Below are positions 34,188 through 42,730 of a stretch of 64,000 nt of DNA, in pieces. The notes below the pieces were generated by a model. The model searched no databases. It was not told the DNA's origin and worked only from the letters and a program-made list of their open reading frames with translations. The position numbers and the translations under genes are program-made. Source of the stretch: an uncultured Bacteroidales bacterium (lineage in GTDB: Bacteria; Bacteroidota; Bacteroidia; Bacteroidales; F082); NCBI GenBank assembly GCA_937896895.1, contig CALBNV010000046.1, forward strand, positions 41,958 to 105,957, in the 5' to 3' direction. The stretch's first letter is position 1. The number at the start of each line of letters is the position of its first letter.

Positions 34188-34220
34188 GCACTTGAAAAAT
34201 TGTCAAAATTTCAAAGGTGC
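34188..34220. promoter_or_regulatory. inverted repeat upstream of the decayed abiE genes, candidate AbiEi operator
   Basis: GCACTTGAAAAATTGTC continues into AAAATTTCAAAGGTGC, a near-palindrome directly after a TACCTTCG -7-like element (34181-34188). A copy differing at one base lies at 37958-37990. AbiEi-type antitoxins are known to bind inverted repeats in their own promoter, which fits the position here. Confidence 0.5.
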
Positions 34221-34252
34221 ATTTGTAAAATTCCCTTAGAAGGAGGTCTTCT

Positions 34253-35290
34253 GTTGAAAAATCATTCAAGCAATAGACATCCGTGACAATGCCGAGATGT
34301 TGCCGTCAGGCATGACAGCATTAAACGCTTTGGGGCTATCAACATAAGTGCCGATGGCCTATACCTATCTGACGACAGGAAGCGAACGAATCATCAAGCT
34401 GACAAATCGTCAAGTGGTGCTTAAACGTGGAGTACCAAAAAATTTCTGCTATAAAACACGACTCATCGCCCTACTGGTTCAGGCACTCAAGACCTTGAAA
34501 CAGGAAAACGTCGGGCAAGAGGAATTGCAAAACATACGCACCCTCATAGCGAAAGAATCAGAAAACCAACGCTTAAAACCAACGAGACAAGCTGAGAAAG
34601 GCATCTCGCAAGTATATCCATGAGTCTCTTTCGGTTCAATTAGATGACCAATTGAAAGCTATGGGTGTTACTGGATACAGCATCTAGAATGTGACACAAG
34701 TAAAAGGCAAAGACGGACAATGGCGCCCCATCGATTCAGACATGGATCCTACCGTTATCCTGCTGCATTATCCTTCGATTGTTGAGGAAACCATAAGCTA
34801 CATCCCGCCCCGAGTGAAAATAGAAATTAGTTGTCTCTAGATGGATGAGCCTACAGAGGAACGTGAAATCCGTTCACTGATAGGAGAAAGTTTTGAAGGC
34901 GAGGACACCTATGCAGACTGCGAGGTAAGAACGGTAGTACCCACACGCACATTCTTGGAAAAGCTGTTCCTATTGGCCGAAGAGTTCCAAAAAGCGAAGC
35001 CGAGAAGCGTCAGGATGTCGCGCCATCTCTACGATTTGGATAAGCTGATGGACTCACAATATGGGCGTTAGGCATTGGCCGACCGTTCGCTCTATGATGC
35101 TATTGTTGAGCATCGCAGAACCTACTACGCTCTAAAGTATGTGAACTACGACTTGCACGACCCGGCGACCATCAATTTCCTCATACCAGAAGCACAACGC
35201 GAAGCTTGGATGACCGACTATGCCAATATGAGACGATTTTTTATTTATGGCAAGTCGCCAGAATTTGATGCTCTCATGCAGAGAATTTAA
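34253..35290 (+). pseudogene. decayed type IV toxin-antitoxin pair (AbiEi/AbiEii)
   Basis: Several remnants in order. 'DNAEMLPSGMTALNALGLST' then a stop, then 'VPMAYTYLTTGSERIIKL' and 'GVPKNFCYKTRLIALLVQAL' (34351-34623) are the DUF6088/AbiEi antitoxin. From about 34600 another frame reads as the AbiEii nucleotidyltransferase toxin: 'PTVILLHYPSIVEETISYIP', 'RMSRHLYDLDKLMDSQYG' and 'LYDAIVEHRRTYYALKYVNY'. In-frame TAG codons stand at 34685, 34838 and 35069, and the N-terminal half of the toxin with its nucleotidyltransferase motif is missing. Both genes are dead. Confidence 0.75.
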
Positions 35291-35507
35291 GAGTTGCAAG
35301 AGAGAGTGAGAAGGCTGACGAGAGGGTAGACCTAATTGTGATTTACTATCCTGTTTATCTTTGCAATGCTTTATCAGAACATCATTGGAAATTTTATTGG
35401 CCTTTAGAACAAGTCGATATTGAGTCAGATGGTATATATTATGCGAATATGAGCGATAGTTACAATACGTCAAAAAAGGAGTTTGAAAAATCTTATAAAC
35501 CATTCAT

Positions 35508-35604
35508 GAATGAGAGGGAAAACTCCCTCTCATTTTTTGTCACCTATCCGTCCGATATGTTCAATATCCTGCATTTCGTACCTTCGCAAAAAATTTGATT
35601 GTCA
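35508..35604 (+). repeat. 97-bp direct repeat, copy 1 (terminator plus promoter)
   Basis: Begins GAATGAGAGGGA and ends AAATTTGATTGTCA. Contains a GAGAGGGA/TCCCTCTC hairpin with a T run, then CCGTCCGATATGTT, then a TACCTTCG -7-like element just before the nucleotidyltransferase gene. Copy 2 at 39382-39478 has the same length and order; hairpin loop changes preserve the stem. Confidence 0.8.
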
Positions 35605-35615
35605 AACAATTCACT

Positions 35616-36758
35616 ATGAACATCACATTAAACGACTTATACACTATACTTGACCAATTAGGCAGGAAAATGCATCTTTGTGCTTCTATATGGGGTAGTT
35701 TACAACGTAACGAGATAACGCCATCTAGCGATATAGATATCATATGTTATTCTAACACCAAAATAGATCATATTACACTGCGATCATCTATAGAAAAGGA
35801 GTTATCTAATTATACAAAAAAAAACATCCGTTTGGATATCGCCTGTATTACAGGGTCAACATATGATTATGCTCTAAAGAAAGGGACAAACTATCATGCT
35901 ATATGTTTTTCTGATAAGGTTGTTGGAGATCAGGAGCAATCATTCTATTTTATGTTAGATAGAAATCTGCTTAGAAATAATCCGAAACTGTATACTCGTG
36001 AGTTTTTTAATCTCTTTACGTCATATTTTGGCTTGGCGAGAGTATTGAACACGAATGACGCCATGTTTACCAAATTTTCCTTTTATGGTACTAACAAGTG
36101 GACAAGACTTGTTCAAGCGGCGCAGCTCCGCTGGCATTATTTAATCGGCAAAACATCTAAAGATGTTATAGAGTTTTTGTGTCTGAGATACCATATAGAT
36201 ACAGCTCGTGTTTTGGAAGCCTACGAACTAGATTTTGAATGTAGAATCATGTCAGAAATCAACGGACTTACAGCTGTCAATACAGAAACTTTCACTCAAT
36301 GGCACAAATTGTTTTGCCCATTTATCTTGGATTGTATTCCATGGATTCAATTTAACAACGGCATCTCCGTCCCTGTTTTCCAAAAATTCTGTCAATCGAT
36401 GAATGTCATTAGTGCAGAAATCCCAACACCAAGGGTTATTAATCCTTATGCCGAGGAGATAGTTAATGCGTATGTTGAGGAAGACCCACAAATCCTTGAA
36501 TCAATTATGGTCAACAACAGAAGCAATTGGTGGACTATGGTTAATCTGTGTGTAAACGAACACGTTTCGTCTAAGTGTTTAGATAAAATTGTTTTTCCAG
36601 ATTCTGAATACAGCCCTATAATAGGAAAAAGTGTTTTGTTATATGTTGCGAAAAACAAAAACACTTCTAAAAACACATTGCAAAAGATACTAAACACAAA
36701 CAATTTGCGAGAAATAGATTATTTGTCAGCTCAAAACAATCTCGATTCAAAAAACTAA
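35616..36758 (+). CDS. nucleotidyltransferase-domain protein
   Basis: 380 residues from the ATG at 35616. The N-terminal domain has the polymerase-beta-type motif: 'SIWGSLQRNEITPSSDIDI', with Gly-Ser at 27-28 and the metal-binding Asp at 39 and 41, and 'RLDIACITGS' as the third-Asp strand. The middle resembles the helical domain after GlnD-type nucleotidyltransferases, and the C-terminal 100 residues hold short repeats like variant HEAT/leucine-rich units ('NNRSNWWTMVNLCVNEHVSS'). It could modify a protein, RNA or small molecule. It is preceded by the repeat-borne promoter and 4 bases from the decarboxylase gene. A TTG 21 bases upstream is a less likely start. Confidence 0.7.
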   Translation: MNITLNDLYTILDQLGRKMHLCASIWGSLQRNEITPSSDIDIICYSNTKIDHITLRSSIEKELSNYTKKNIRLDIACITGSTYDYALKKGTNYHAICFSDKVVGDQEQSFYFMLDRNLLRNNPKLYTREFFNLFTSYFGLARVLNTNDAMFTKFSFYGTNKWTRLVQAAQLRWHYLIGKTSKDVIEFLCLRYHIDTARVLEAYELDFECRIMSEINGLTAVNTETFTQWHKLFCPFILDCIPWIQFNNGISVPVFQKFCQSMNVISAEIPTPRVINPYAEEIVNAYVEEDPQILESIMVNNRSNWWTMVNLCVNEHVSSKCLDKIVFPDSEYSPIIGKSVLLYVAKNKNTSKNTLQKILNTNNLREIDYLSAQNNLDSKN

Positions 36759-36762
36759 CAAT

Positions 36763-37950
36763 ATGCAATATATTTCAATCAAACAGCATGAATCATCAAC
36801 GCAAGAACTCATTGATGAATTAGAACGCAATAATGATGCGAGGCTTTTGCTCGAGAAATCCATCATAAAGGCAAAGTCTATCAATCCGGATCATAATACT
36901 AATCCGGCACAAACATTGGAAGAATATTATAACTACTTAGACTGGTCCGCCAAATGCATGCCTTGGAGTATTCTTCCACAACCAGTTGGGCGTTCTCTTT
37001 ACGATAAGATTGACCAAGGAATTGCCTATTTCTATTTCATACTTGACATTCCGCTTGATGAATTAAAAGATCGAGAGGATCTCTTTTATCCATCCATACA
37101 GTATATTGAGCCTTTTAAAACATGGATGAAAAAGTATCATGATAGATGGGCATTGTTCCTTGACTCAAAAGAGTCGTGGGAACCTGAATATATAAACATG
37201 TTGTTGCACGATCCAAAGTTTGGCATTCAGAACGGTTGGTATGAAAGCCCATCTAACTGGCATTCGTTCAACGATTTCTTCTGCCGCCGTTTATCTTCAC
37301 CCGGCAAACGTCCTGTTGTTTCGCCGGATGATAATAGCGTGGTGGTTTCTTCTGCTGACTCTAAACCTCAAGGTATTTGGAAAATTGATGCAAACGGCAA
37401 TCTTATTCAGTATAATGAACTCGTCATAAAATCCAGGCAGTTCTATTCCGTTGATGATTTGCTTGGGCCAGATAGTTGGTTTCGTGGGCAGTTTAACGGA
37501 GGCACACTCGTCCATTCATTTCTTGATGTAAACGACTATCATCGCTATCACTTCCCTATTGGAGGAACTATTCGTGAAATCCGTAAAATTCAGGCTATTG
37601 ATGCTGCTGGTGGTATCACCATTTGGGATGATGAAACGAAACGATACCGACTGCTAGATAACATCCCAGGATGGCAGATGATAGAAACACGAGGACTCGT
37701 CGTAATCGAAACTGATGAATATGGGTATGTAGCAGTACTTCCAGTCGGTATGTCACAAATTAATAGTGTGAATTTCATTGAAAGTCTTAACATAGGTGAC
37801 CACATAACAAAGGGACAAGAAATGGGCTGGTTTCTGTTCGGCGGTAGTACAATAGTATATCTTTTCCAAAAAGGTTTTGATTTTGAGATGACCTCTCAAG
37901 ACCATCTCCTTCAGGGAGAAGTGTTAGGAAATCTTCATAAAAGCAAATAA
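36763..37950 (+). CDS. phosphatidylserine decarboxylase-family protein, PsiD-like
   Basis: 395 residues. The N-terminal 150 residues ('TLEEYYNYLDWSAKCMPWS', 'YIEPFKTWMKKYHDRWALFL') resemble the extra domain found in PsiD-type L-tryptophan decarboxylases. The catalytic part has 'DVNDYHRYHFPIGGTI' and the self-cleavage site 'FGGST', with Ser 362 giving the pyruvoyl group. Ordinary Psd has LGST; GGST-like sites occur in the PsiD-like branch. It has no membrane anchor. Product could be an amine from an aromatic or other amino acid, or a phospholipid head group. It sits between the nucleotidyltransferase gene (4-base gap) and the second operator copy. Confidence 0.8.
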   Translation: MQYISIKQHESSTQELIDELERNNDARLLLEKSIIKAKSINPDHNTNPAQTLEEYYNYLDWSAKCMPWSILPQPVGRSLYDKIDQGIAYFYFILDIPLDELKDREDLFYPSIQYIEPFKTWMKKYHDRWALFLDSKESWEPEYINMLLHDPKFGIQNGWYESPSNWHSFNDFFCRRLSSPGKRPVVSPDDNSVVVSSADSKPQGIWKIDANGNLIQYNELVIKSRQFYSVDDLLGPDSWFRGQFNGGTLVHSFLDVNDYHRYHFPIGGTIREIRKIQAIDAAGGITIWDDETKRYRLLDNIPGWQMIETRGLVVIETDEYGYVAVLPVGMSQINSVNFIESLNIGDHITKGQEMGWFLFGGSTIVYLFQKGFDFEMTSQDHLLQGEVLGNLHKSK

Positions 37951-37957
37951 TCATTTT

Positions 37958-37990
37958 GCACTTGAAAAATTGTCAAAATTTCAAGGGTGC
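37958..37990. repeat. second copy of the abiE-type inverted repeat
   Basis: Differs from 34188-34220 at one of 33 positions. No abiE gene follows here, so it may be a relic of duplication or of another deleted toxin-antitoxin locus. Confidence 0.6.
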
Positions 37991-38047
37991 AATACAATAA
38001 GCGTGAACATCTATTGCAAGCTGCAGGACGCATAATTGTTCTTCATA

Positions 38048-38083
38048 ATGAACAAATTTTTAAAAAAAAATCATTTTGTTCAT
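38048..38083. promoter_or_regulatory. inverted repeat ATGAACAAA/TTTGTTCAT before the ATPase gene
   Basis: A 9-bp perfect inverted repeat separated by an A-rich centre, ending just upstream of the -33 region of the promoter at 38104. Candidate operator. Confidence 0.4.
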
Positions 38084-38103
38084 TGTAGTCAACAAAAATT
38101 TAC

Positions 38104-38111
38104 TATTTTTG
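38104..38111 (+). promoter_or_regulatory. -7 element of the AAA_14/DUF4143 gene
   Basis: TATTTTTG with TTG at 38083-38085 as -33 (18-base spacer), 20 bases before the ATG. Confidence 0.55.
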
Positions 38112-38131
38112 CACACAAATAACATTGTGAT

Positions 38132-39343
38132 ATGGAACTTGTTTCAAGACCCAATTACTACTCAAGAGTAGAGAAAATGCTCGGTAAAGGCATCTTGATT
38201 GTCTTGACTGGCCAGCGTCGTGTCGGCAAAAGTTATGTCATGAAAGAGATTGCCCAAAGGAAAAGCCAAGATGATAACGCATGTGTCATCTATATCGACA
38301 AGGAAAAAACCGCCTTCGACTTCATTCAGAACTACAACGACTTGATAGTCTATATTAACGAACACATGGAGTCAGGAAAGCATTCCTATATCCTTATCGA
38401 CGAGGTCCAGGAAATTGATGGTTTTGAACGGGGACTAAGGAATTATTATGATAATCCCGACATTGACGTCATTGTGACCGGCAGTAATTCGGATACGCTG
38501 TCAAGCGATTTGGCGACGCTGCTTTCAGGCAGGTATGTGGAAATCTTTATTCAAGGTTTAAGTTATAATGAGTTCCTGATATTTCATCATCTTGATGACA
38601 ACGACGAAGCCCTTCGAAAGTATATCAACTACGGAGGCTTGCCCGGTCTGCGACCTTTAGGGATGGACGATCCTGAAGTCGTGCGCCAATATCTTCAGGG
38701 TGTTTTTAACACAATTCTTGTGAAAGATATCGTCCGTCGCAAAAGAGTGCGCAACGTGCCATTCCTTGAAAACTTGGTCAAATATGTCGGTGACAATATC
38801 GGCAAGCCGCTGTCGGCCACCAATATCCAAAATTTTATGACCTCCAACAAGAATGAGGTTTCCAAGAATCTCATTCTCAGTTATCTGAAGGCAATCACCG
38901 AAGCTTTCCTTATCCATGATGTCACTCGTTACAACCTGCATGGGAAAAAACTTTTAGAGAGCAACAACAAATACTATTTTGGGGATGTAGGTCTTCGCAA
39001 CTACGTCGTAGGGGGCCGACGAGCCAACGACATCGAAAAAATCATTGAGAATTTGGTCTTCCAACACCTCATACGGTTGGGATATAAAGTAACTGTAGGA
39101 CAGATGTATGCTACTGAGATTGATTTCGTGGCGACCAAAGGAGACGACACCGCTTACATTCAGGTGTCTTATCTAATTACCGAAAGCTCAACTTTCGAGC
39201 GTGAGTTTGGCAACCTACAAAAGGTAAATGACAACTATCCTAAATATGTAATTTCAATGACTCCTTTCATGGACTCCAGCAAGTATGAGGGAATCATTCA
39301 CATTCCGCTTTCAGACTTCTTGAAGAAAGGACTTCCGCGATAG
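38132..39343 (+). CDS. AAA_14/DUF4143 family ATPase
   Basis: 403 residues. Walker A is 'LTGQRRVGKSYVMKEIA', Walker B 'YILIDEVQEI', then 'VIVTGSNSDTLSSDLATLLS' and 'GRYVEIFIQGLSYNEFLIFH', the standard AAA_14 core (about 15-150). The C-terminal half is DUF4143 ('YYFGDVGLRNYVVGG', 'ENLVFQHLIRLGYKV', 'TEIDFVATKGDDTAYIQVSY'), a PD-(D/E)xK-like fold. This family is abundant in Bacteroidetes accessory DNA; its task is not firmly known. It has its own promoter and is bounded downstream by the second 97-bp repeat. Confidence 0.88.
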   Translation: MELVSRPNYYSRVEKMLGKGILIVLTGQRRVGKSYVMKEIAQRKSQDDNACVIYIDKEKTAFDFIQNYNDLIVYINEHMESGKHSYILIDEVQEIDGFERGLRNYYDNPDIDVIVTGSNSDTLSSDLATLLSGRYVEIFIQGLSYNEFLIFHHLDDNDEALRKYINYGGLPGLRPLGMDDPEVVRQYLQGVFNTILVKDIVRRKRVRNVPFLENLVKYVGDNIGKPLSATNIQNFMTSNKNEVSKNLILSYLKAITEAFLIHDVTRYNLHGKKLLESNNKYYFGDVGLRNYVVGGRRANDIEKIIENLVFQHLIRLGYKVTVGQMYATEIDFVATKGDDTAYIQVSYLITESSTFEREFGNLQKVNDNYPKYVISMTPFMDSSKYEGIIHIPLSDFLKKGLPR

Positions 39344-39381
39344 TCAGTAGTAATAATAAGGGATTCGCTATATAGAATAGT

Positions 39382-39478
39382 GAATGAGAGGGAATTCCAC
39401 CCTCTCTTTTTTGTCACCTACCCGTCCGATATGTTTAACATACTGCATTTCATACCTTCGCAAAAAATTTGATTGTCA
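39382..39478 (+). repeat. 97-bp direct repeat, copy 2
   Basis: Same length and order as 35508-35604: GAGAGGG hairpin with T run, CCGTCCGATATGTTTAACAT, TACCTTCG and AAATTTGATTGTCA. It acts as terminator for the ATPase gene and supplies a promoter for the gene at 39508. Confidence 0.8.
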
Positions 39479-39507
39479 CGAAATCGAAACAAAAAAATTA
39501 TTATCTT

Positions 39508-39849
39508 ATGTCACGTTCATACAAGAAAAATTACAAAGTTGGCTACTGTTGCAAGGGCAATATCAGGTATTACAAAAGAAGAAGGAAACTTCGCCGTCAT
39601 CGATTGAGTCATGAAATGCACAATCTTTTTGCAAACTATACTGCGGAAATAATTGACGAAAAGGTTGTTGGAGACGTAATGCCAAAAGAGAACCAATGGG
39701 GCGAACCAAGCGACGGCCATTACGGACTATGGCAATCAGAATATAAAGCTGACAAAGCATTCTATGACAAACTCTACGGCAAGAAAATAGGATATGCGTT
39801 CAAGCCAAAAAGAAGAAGTAGTAGATTTCGCAAAGTCCCCGAAAGCTAG
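39508..39849 (+). CDS. small basic hypothetical protein
   Basis: 113 residues from the ATG at 39508. The N-terminus is very rich in Lys and Arg ('SYKKNYKVGYCCKGNIRYYK', 'RRRKLRRHRL') and could bind nucleic acid; the C-terminus is also basic. No family recognised. It starts 30 bases after the promoter in the second 97-bp repeat, the same arrangement as the nucleotidyltransferase gene behind copy 1. The stop codon lies inside the terminator palindrome. Confidence 0.6.
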   Translation: MSRSYKKNYKVGYCCKGNIRYYKRRRKLRRHRLSHEMHNLFANYTAEIIDEKVVGDVMPKENQWGEPSDGHYGLWQSEYKADKAFYDKLYGKKIGYAFKPKRRSSRFRKVPES

Positions 39850-39860
39850 CTTTCGGGGAC
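39835..39860. terminator. perfect palindrome between convergent genes
   Basis: GTCCCCGAAAG pairs with CTTTCGGGGAC around CTAG, 26 bases in all. It lies between the convergent genes ending at 39849 and 39869 and may stop both transcripts, although the T run on the plus side is imperfect. Confidence 0.65.
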
Positions 39861-39868
39861 TTATATAT

Positions 39869-40270
39869 TTATGCATTTGCAGATCTCAACATGCCAAACA
39901 GCGCTGTCTTAACCCTAGTTCCATCAAGTTTCTCCGTATTATTTTCCGGCGCATAATATGGCAAATACTTTTTAGCCGCATCGCGAACATCGTCATCGCT
40001 TTTTTCATCAAAACATGTTAACATGTAATATGACATTGACACAAAACTGTCAGCATCCATTGTACAAATATCTCTTTGAATGTCTTTTTGCGTGTGCTTC
40101 CATCCCACTATCATTGTTTGATATGCTTTTGAAAGCCTTGCACGCAACGGATGTTCTTCGATTGCTTGTAACAAATACGCACGATAACCTAAATTGTCTT
40201 TTTGTCTTTGTAATTCGTAATACCACCTGTTTAATGAAGGCTGACTGGCCTGACCCATTACAGATCCCAC
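39869..40270 (-). CDS. hypothetical protein, start uncertain
   Basis: 133 residues from a GTG at 40270. The sequence upstream is still open and protein-like ('VEYGYWYRKHVGSVMGQ') up to a TAA, but has no ATG in frame; an AAGGAG lies just before an out-of-frame ATG. Either GTG is the start or the 5' end is damaged. The middle ('LSKAYQTMIVGWKHTQKDI', 'MDADSFVSMSYYML') is helical. Not recognised. Last gene of the minus-strand block. Confidence 0.5.
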   Translation of the reverse strand: MGSVMGQASQPSLNRWYYELQRQKDNLGYRAYLLQAIEEHPLRARLSKAYQTMIVGWKHTQKDIQRDICTMDADSFVSMSYYMLTCFDEKSDDDVRDAAKKYLPYYAPENNTEKLDGTRVKTALFGMLRSANA

Positions 40271-40364
40271 GTGTTTGCGATACCAATACCCATATTCAAC
40301 GGCTCCTTTTTATTTTAATGCTACCAAGCTAATAAAAAATCTGTTTAACTACTTTAATCTAATC

Positions 40365-41576
40365 CTATTCATCCTTAATAATAACAGCACACTCATCATT
40401 CTCACACGCAAATATCCCATTGCCCAAATATTTTATATCCCAATAACCATTGGGCATAACAACTATTCTAAAAGCCGTATCCATAACAGCCCATGAGTTT
40501 AATGTGTTATACATTATATACTTTGTCGGATTTCCTTCGGTATCGCGAATCACCTTGATATTATCAGAATAGTGTGGGTTTTCAAAATAAGTGCGGTCAC
40601 AAACAATCTCACCCTTGACGTTCAATATTTGTAAAACTCCATTTTTCTGACAAAGGAATAAATTGCCGTCACCTTCAGTAATAGCATAATCAACAAAATC
40701 ATATTCCACTGGAATTATCATCCCTTTCTTCATGTCAAAAACACCATATCTAACTCCTGTCGAATCTGTTTTTTCTACAATGATTGGATTGTAAAAATCA
40801 TAATCATCATAATGTGTGTATTCTTTTATTACAGAACCTCCAATACTACATCTTAATTGGGGTAATTCATCCCATTCTTTTTTCAAACTATATAATTGTG
40901 TGGTTTTTATATCACTAAACTCCGCTGGCAAAACAGTCTCCCCCACCTCATTTATCATACCGACTAAACCATCTTTACCTGGCACTAAAGAATAGCCGTT
41001 TCTAAAAATAAAGTCGTAATAAGTATAATCACAGTTATAATCAAAATAGGCTGAATCAAGGTCAATATTAAAAGGTATTACTATTTCTTTTGTAAAAACA
41101 TTGATAAAGCCCAACTTATGTTCATTATTGACGCAAGCCGCCAAGCCGCTAATCATGTCACTGTCCCAAGCAAGCAAGTACTGTGGTTCAACAAGCACCT
41201 CGCCTGTTATAGGACTTATGTAACCAAACAAATCATCTTCATTTACAACCATAACCGAACCTTCCTGCGATTTCATAAAAATCTCAGTTAGATGGGTGCC
41301 GTAATTTTGAGCAAACACCTTCTGGTATCTGCCCACCACCTTTTTCAATTCTTCATTGTAAATCTCTACCATACCGTCTTTTTCAACGGTTCTAAGATTT
41401 TCAGTAAGATATTCGCCTACAACTTCCGGTTCTTTCCTACTGCGAATTTTCTCTCTACCCCAACCAATAACAGACCAAACGCTGTATATAACCGAGGCCC
41501 AGACCAATAAACCAATCACATAATCACTTGTGAACTTTTTTGCCAATAAAATGGCTCTTTTAACTTTCTTTTTCAT
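40365..41576 (-). CDS. WG-repeat membrane-anchored protein
   Basis: 403 residues. One membrane helix at about 18-36 near a basic N-terminus, then a long domain of WG-type beta repeats: 'KLGFINVFTKEIVIPFNI', 'GLVGMINEVGETVLPAEFSD' and 'YGVFDMKKGMIIPVEYDFV'. WG repeats (KWG) form beta structures thought to bind ligands or partners. The topology suggests one anchor with the repeat domain in the periplasm. It is 12 bases after the 379-residue gene, inside the operon led by the AAA+ ATPase. Confidence 0.75.
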   Translation of the reverse strand: MKKKVKRAILLAKKFTSDYVIGLLVWASVIYSVWSVIGWGREKIRSRKEPEVVGEYLTENLRTVEKDGMVEIYNEELKKVVGRYQKVFAQNYGTHLTEIFMKSQEGSVMVVNEDDLFGYISPITGEVLVEPQYLLAWDSDMISGLAACVNNEHKLGFINVFTKEIVIPFNIDLDSAYFDYNCDYTYYDFIFRNGYSLVPGKDGLVGMINEVGETVLPAEFSDIKTTQLYSLKKEWDELPQLRCSIGGSVIKEYTHYDDYDFYNPIIVEKTDSTGVRYGVFDMKKGMIIPVEYDFVDYAITEGDGNLFLCQKNGVLQILNVKGEIVCDRTYFENPHYSDNIKVIRDTEGNPTKYIMYNTLNSWAVMDTAFRIVVMPNGYWDIKYLGNGIFACENDECAVIIKDE

Positions 41577-41588
41577 GGCTAAATCATT

Positions 41589-42728
41589 TTAACGTCTATA
41601 AATCAGTGTTTTAATATCACAATCTTTTATCTTTGAATACATCAACTCAAAGAATTCTCTTTCGTCTTCCGGGATGCTTTCTTCATTTTTATAACCGTAA
41701 AGTTCAAGAAACTCCTTCCTACGAACCAATCTGCTGGTATTGATAGTATCGCCGTATTCTCTGTTTATTTGTTTATATCCAATCAATTCAACTCCAACTT
41801 TAGTTAACATATCAGTTACAAGACTATCCAACAAATCTTTTAAACCATTCTTGGACAATTCGGACACCAGCCCAGAATAATTCTCATACTCTACAGCTAT
41901 ATCCGGGCAGTTTTCTCCTCTGTCCACAATTCTACATTGAGCATCAATATTACCCCAAAGAAGTTGAAAAAGCATAGACCATACGCTTTCGTCACAACCA
42001 GCGATGTTAGGATGATTGTATTCTATAGGTAAAAAGAACCTGTAATAATATTTGTATGCCGGGTTTGTTTCATAATTATCAACAACATTAGGTCCGACAC
42101 AGGATTGATAAGTGTCCACAAACTGTCTGGCTTCAGCCAAAGTTAACATCTGTTTTAATACTTGATGATAGTCAATAAATTCATCATCCTCATCATCACG
42201 AGTATCAGTGTCTTCATTGTAATCATCATAATCCCAATCAGCGACATCGTAAGGTTCTCTTTCTTTCATCTCTAATTCTTGTACTGAATCCATGAATTTT
42301 TTCTTGGACATTTTCAAAGAATACCCAGCAGAAGCATTTAATGTGTCGGAAATTATTGTCAATATGTTTTCAAACAAATCTGACGGCACTTTTTTGCTCA
42401 AAATTGTTTTTATAACTCTCTCATCTCTAACAGAATCATCCACACTAACCATAGAAATAAGCTTTAACACAAGGCTGTTAGCCGAAACCAACGAACTTTT
42501 TTCTACAGTAAGCATATCAATTGTGGTCTCAACAAAAAAAGAGCGGTCACAATACTCATCTGCGACTATTTTTGTATTGATACAGTCAACATCAACTTTA
42601 CACGTCTTATCCTCTTTTAAAAAGCTCCTAATATCTTCTATACAATTGATCGTTATACTGTGCATGTGCGTGTCCCAAATCACATACTTATCTTTTTTCA
42701 ATTTAGTTTTATTATCGTTGTCTTTCAT
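41589..42728 (-). CDS. acidic hypothetical protein between the AAA+ and WG genes
   Basis: 379 residues, soluble and acidic, with a run of Asp/Glu at about 168-190 ('NEDTDTRDDEDDEFIDYH'). Starts 'KYVIWDTHMHSITINCI'. No family recognised. The gene begins 2 bases after the AAA+ ATPase stop, so the two are probably partners, for example substrate or adaptor of the unfoldase-like ATPase. Confidence 0.6.
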   Translation of the reverse strand: MKDNDNKTKLKKDKYVIWDTHMHSITINCIEDIRSFLKEDKTCKVDVDCINTKIVADEYCDRSFFVETTIDMLTVEKSSLVSANSLVLKLISMVSVDDSVRDERVIKTILSKKVPSDLFENILTIISDTLNASAGYSLKMSKKKFMDSVQELEMKEREPYDVADWDYDDYNEDTDTRDDEDDEFIDYHQVLKQMLTLAEARQFVDTYQSCVGPNVVDNYETNPAYKYYYRFFLPIEYNHPNIAGCDESVWSMLFQLLWGNIDAQCRIVDRGENCPDIAVEYENYSGLVSELSKNGLKDLLDSLVTDMLTKVGVELIGYKQINREYGDTINTSRLVRRKEFLELYGYKNEESIPEDEREFFELMYSKIKDCDIKTLIYRR

Positions 42729-42730
42729 GG

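Noticed and set aside
34600..35290. Three in-frame TAG codons in the AbiEii-like frame, possible amber recoding
   Set aside because: The upstream antitoxin part has a TAA in frame, the toxin N-terminal half is deleted, and other island genes end normally at TAG, so decay explains it.
35338..35598. Open frame of 86 codons before the nucleotidyltransferase gene
   Set aside because: Its end runs through the terminator hairpin and promoter of the 97-bp repeat; the first part may be a fragment but has no support as a gene.
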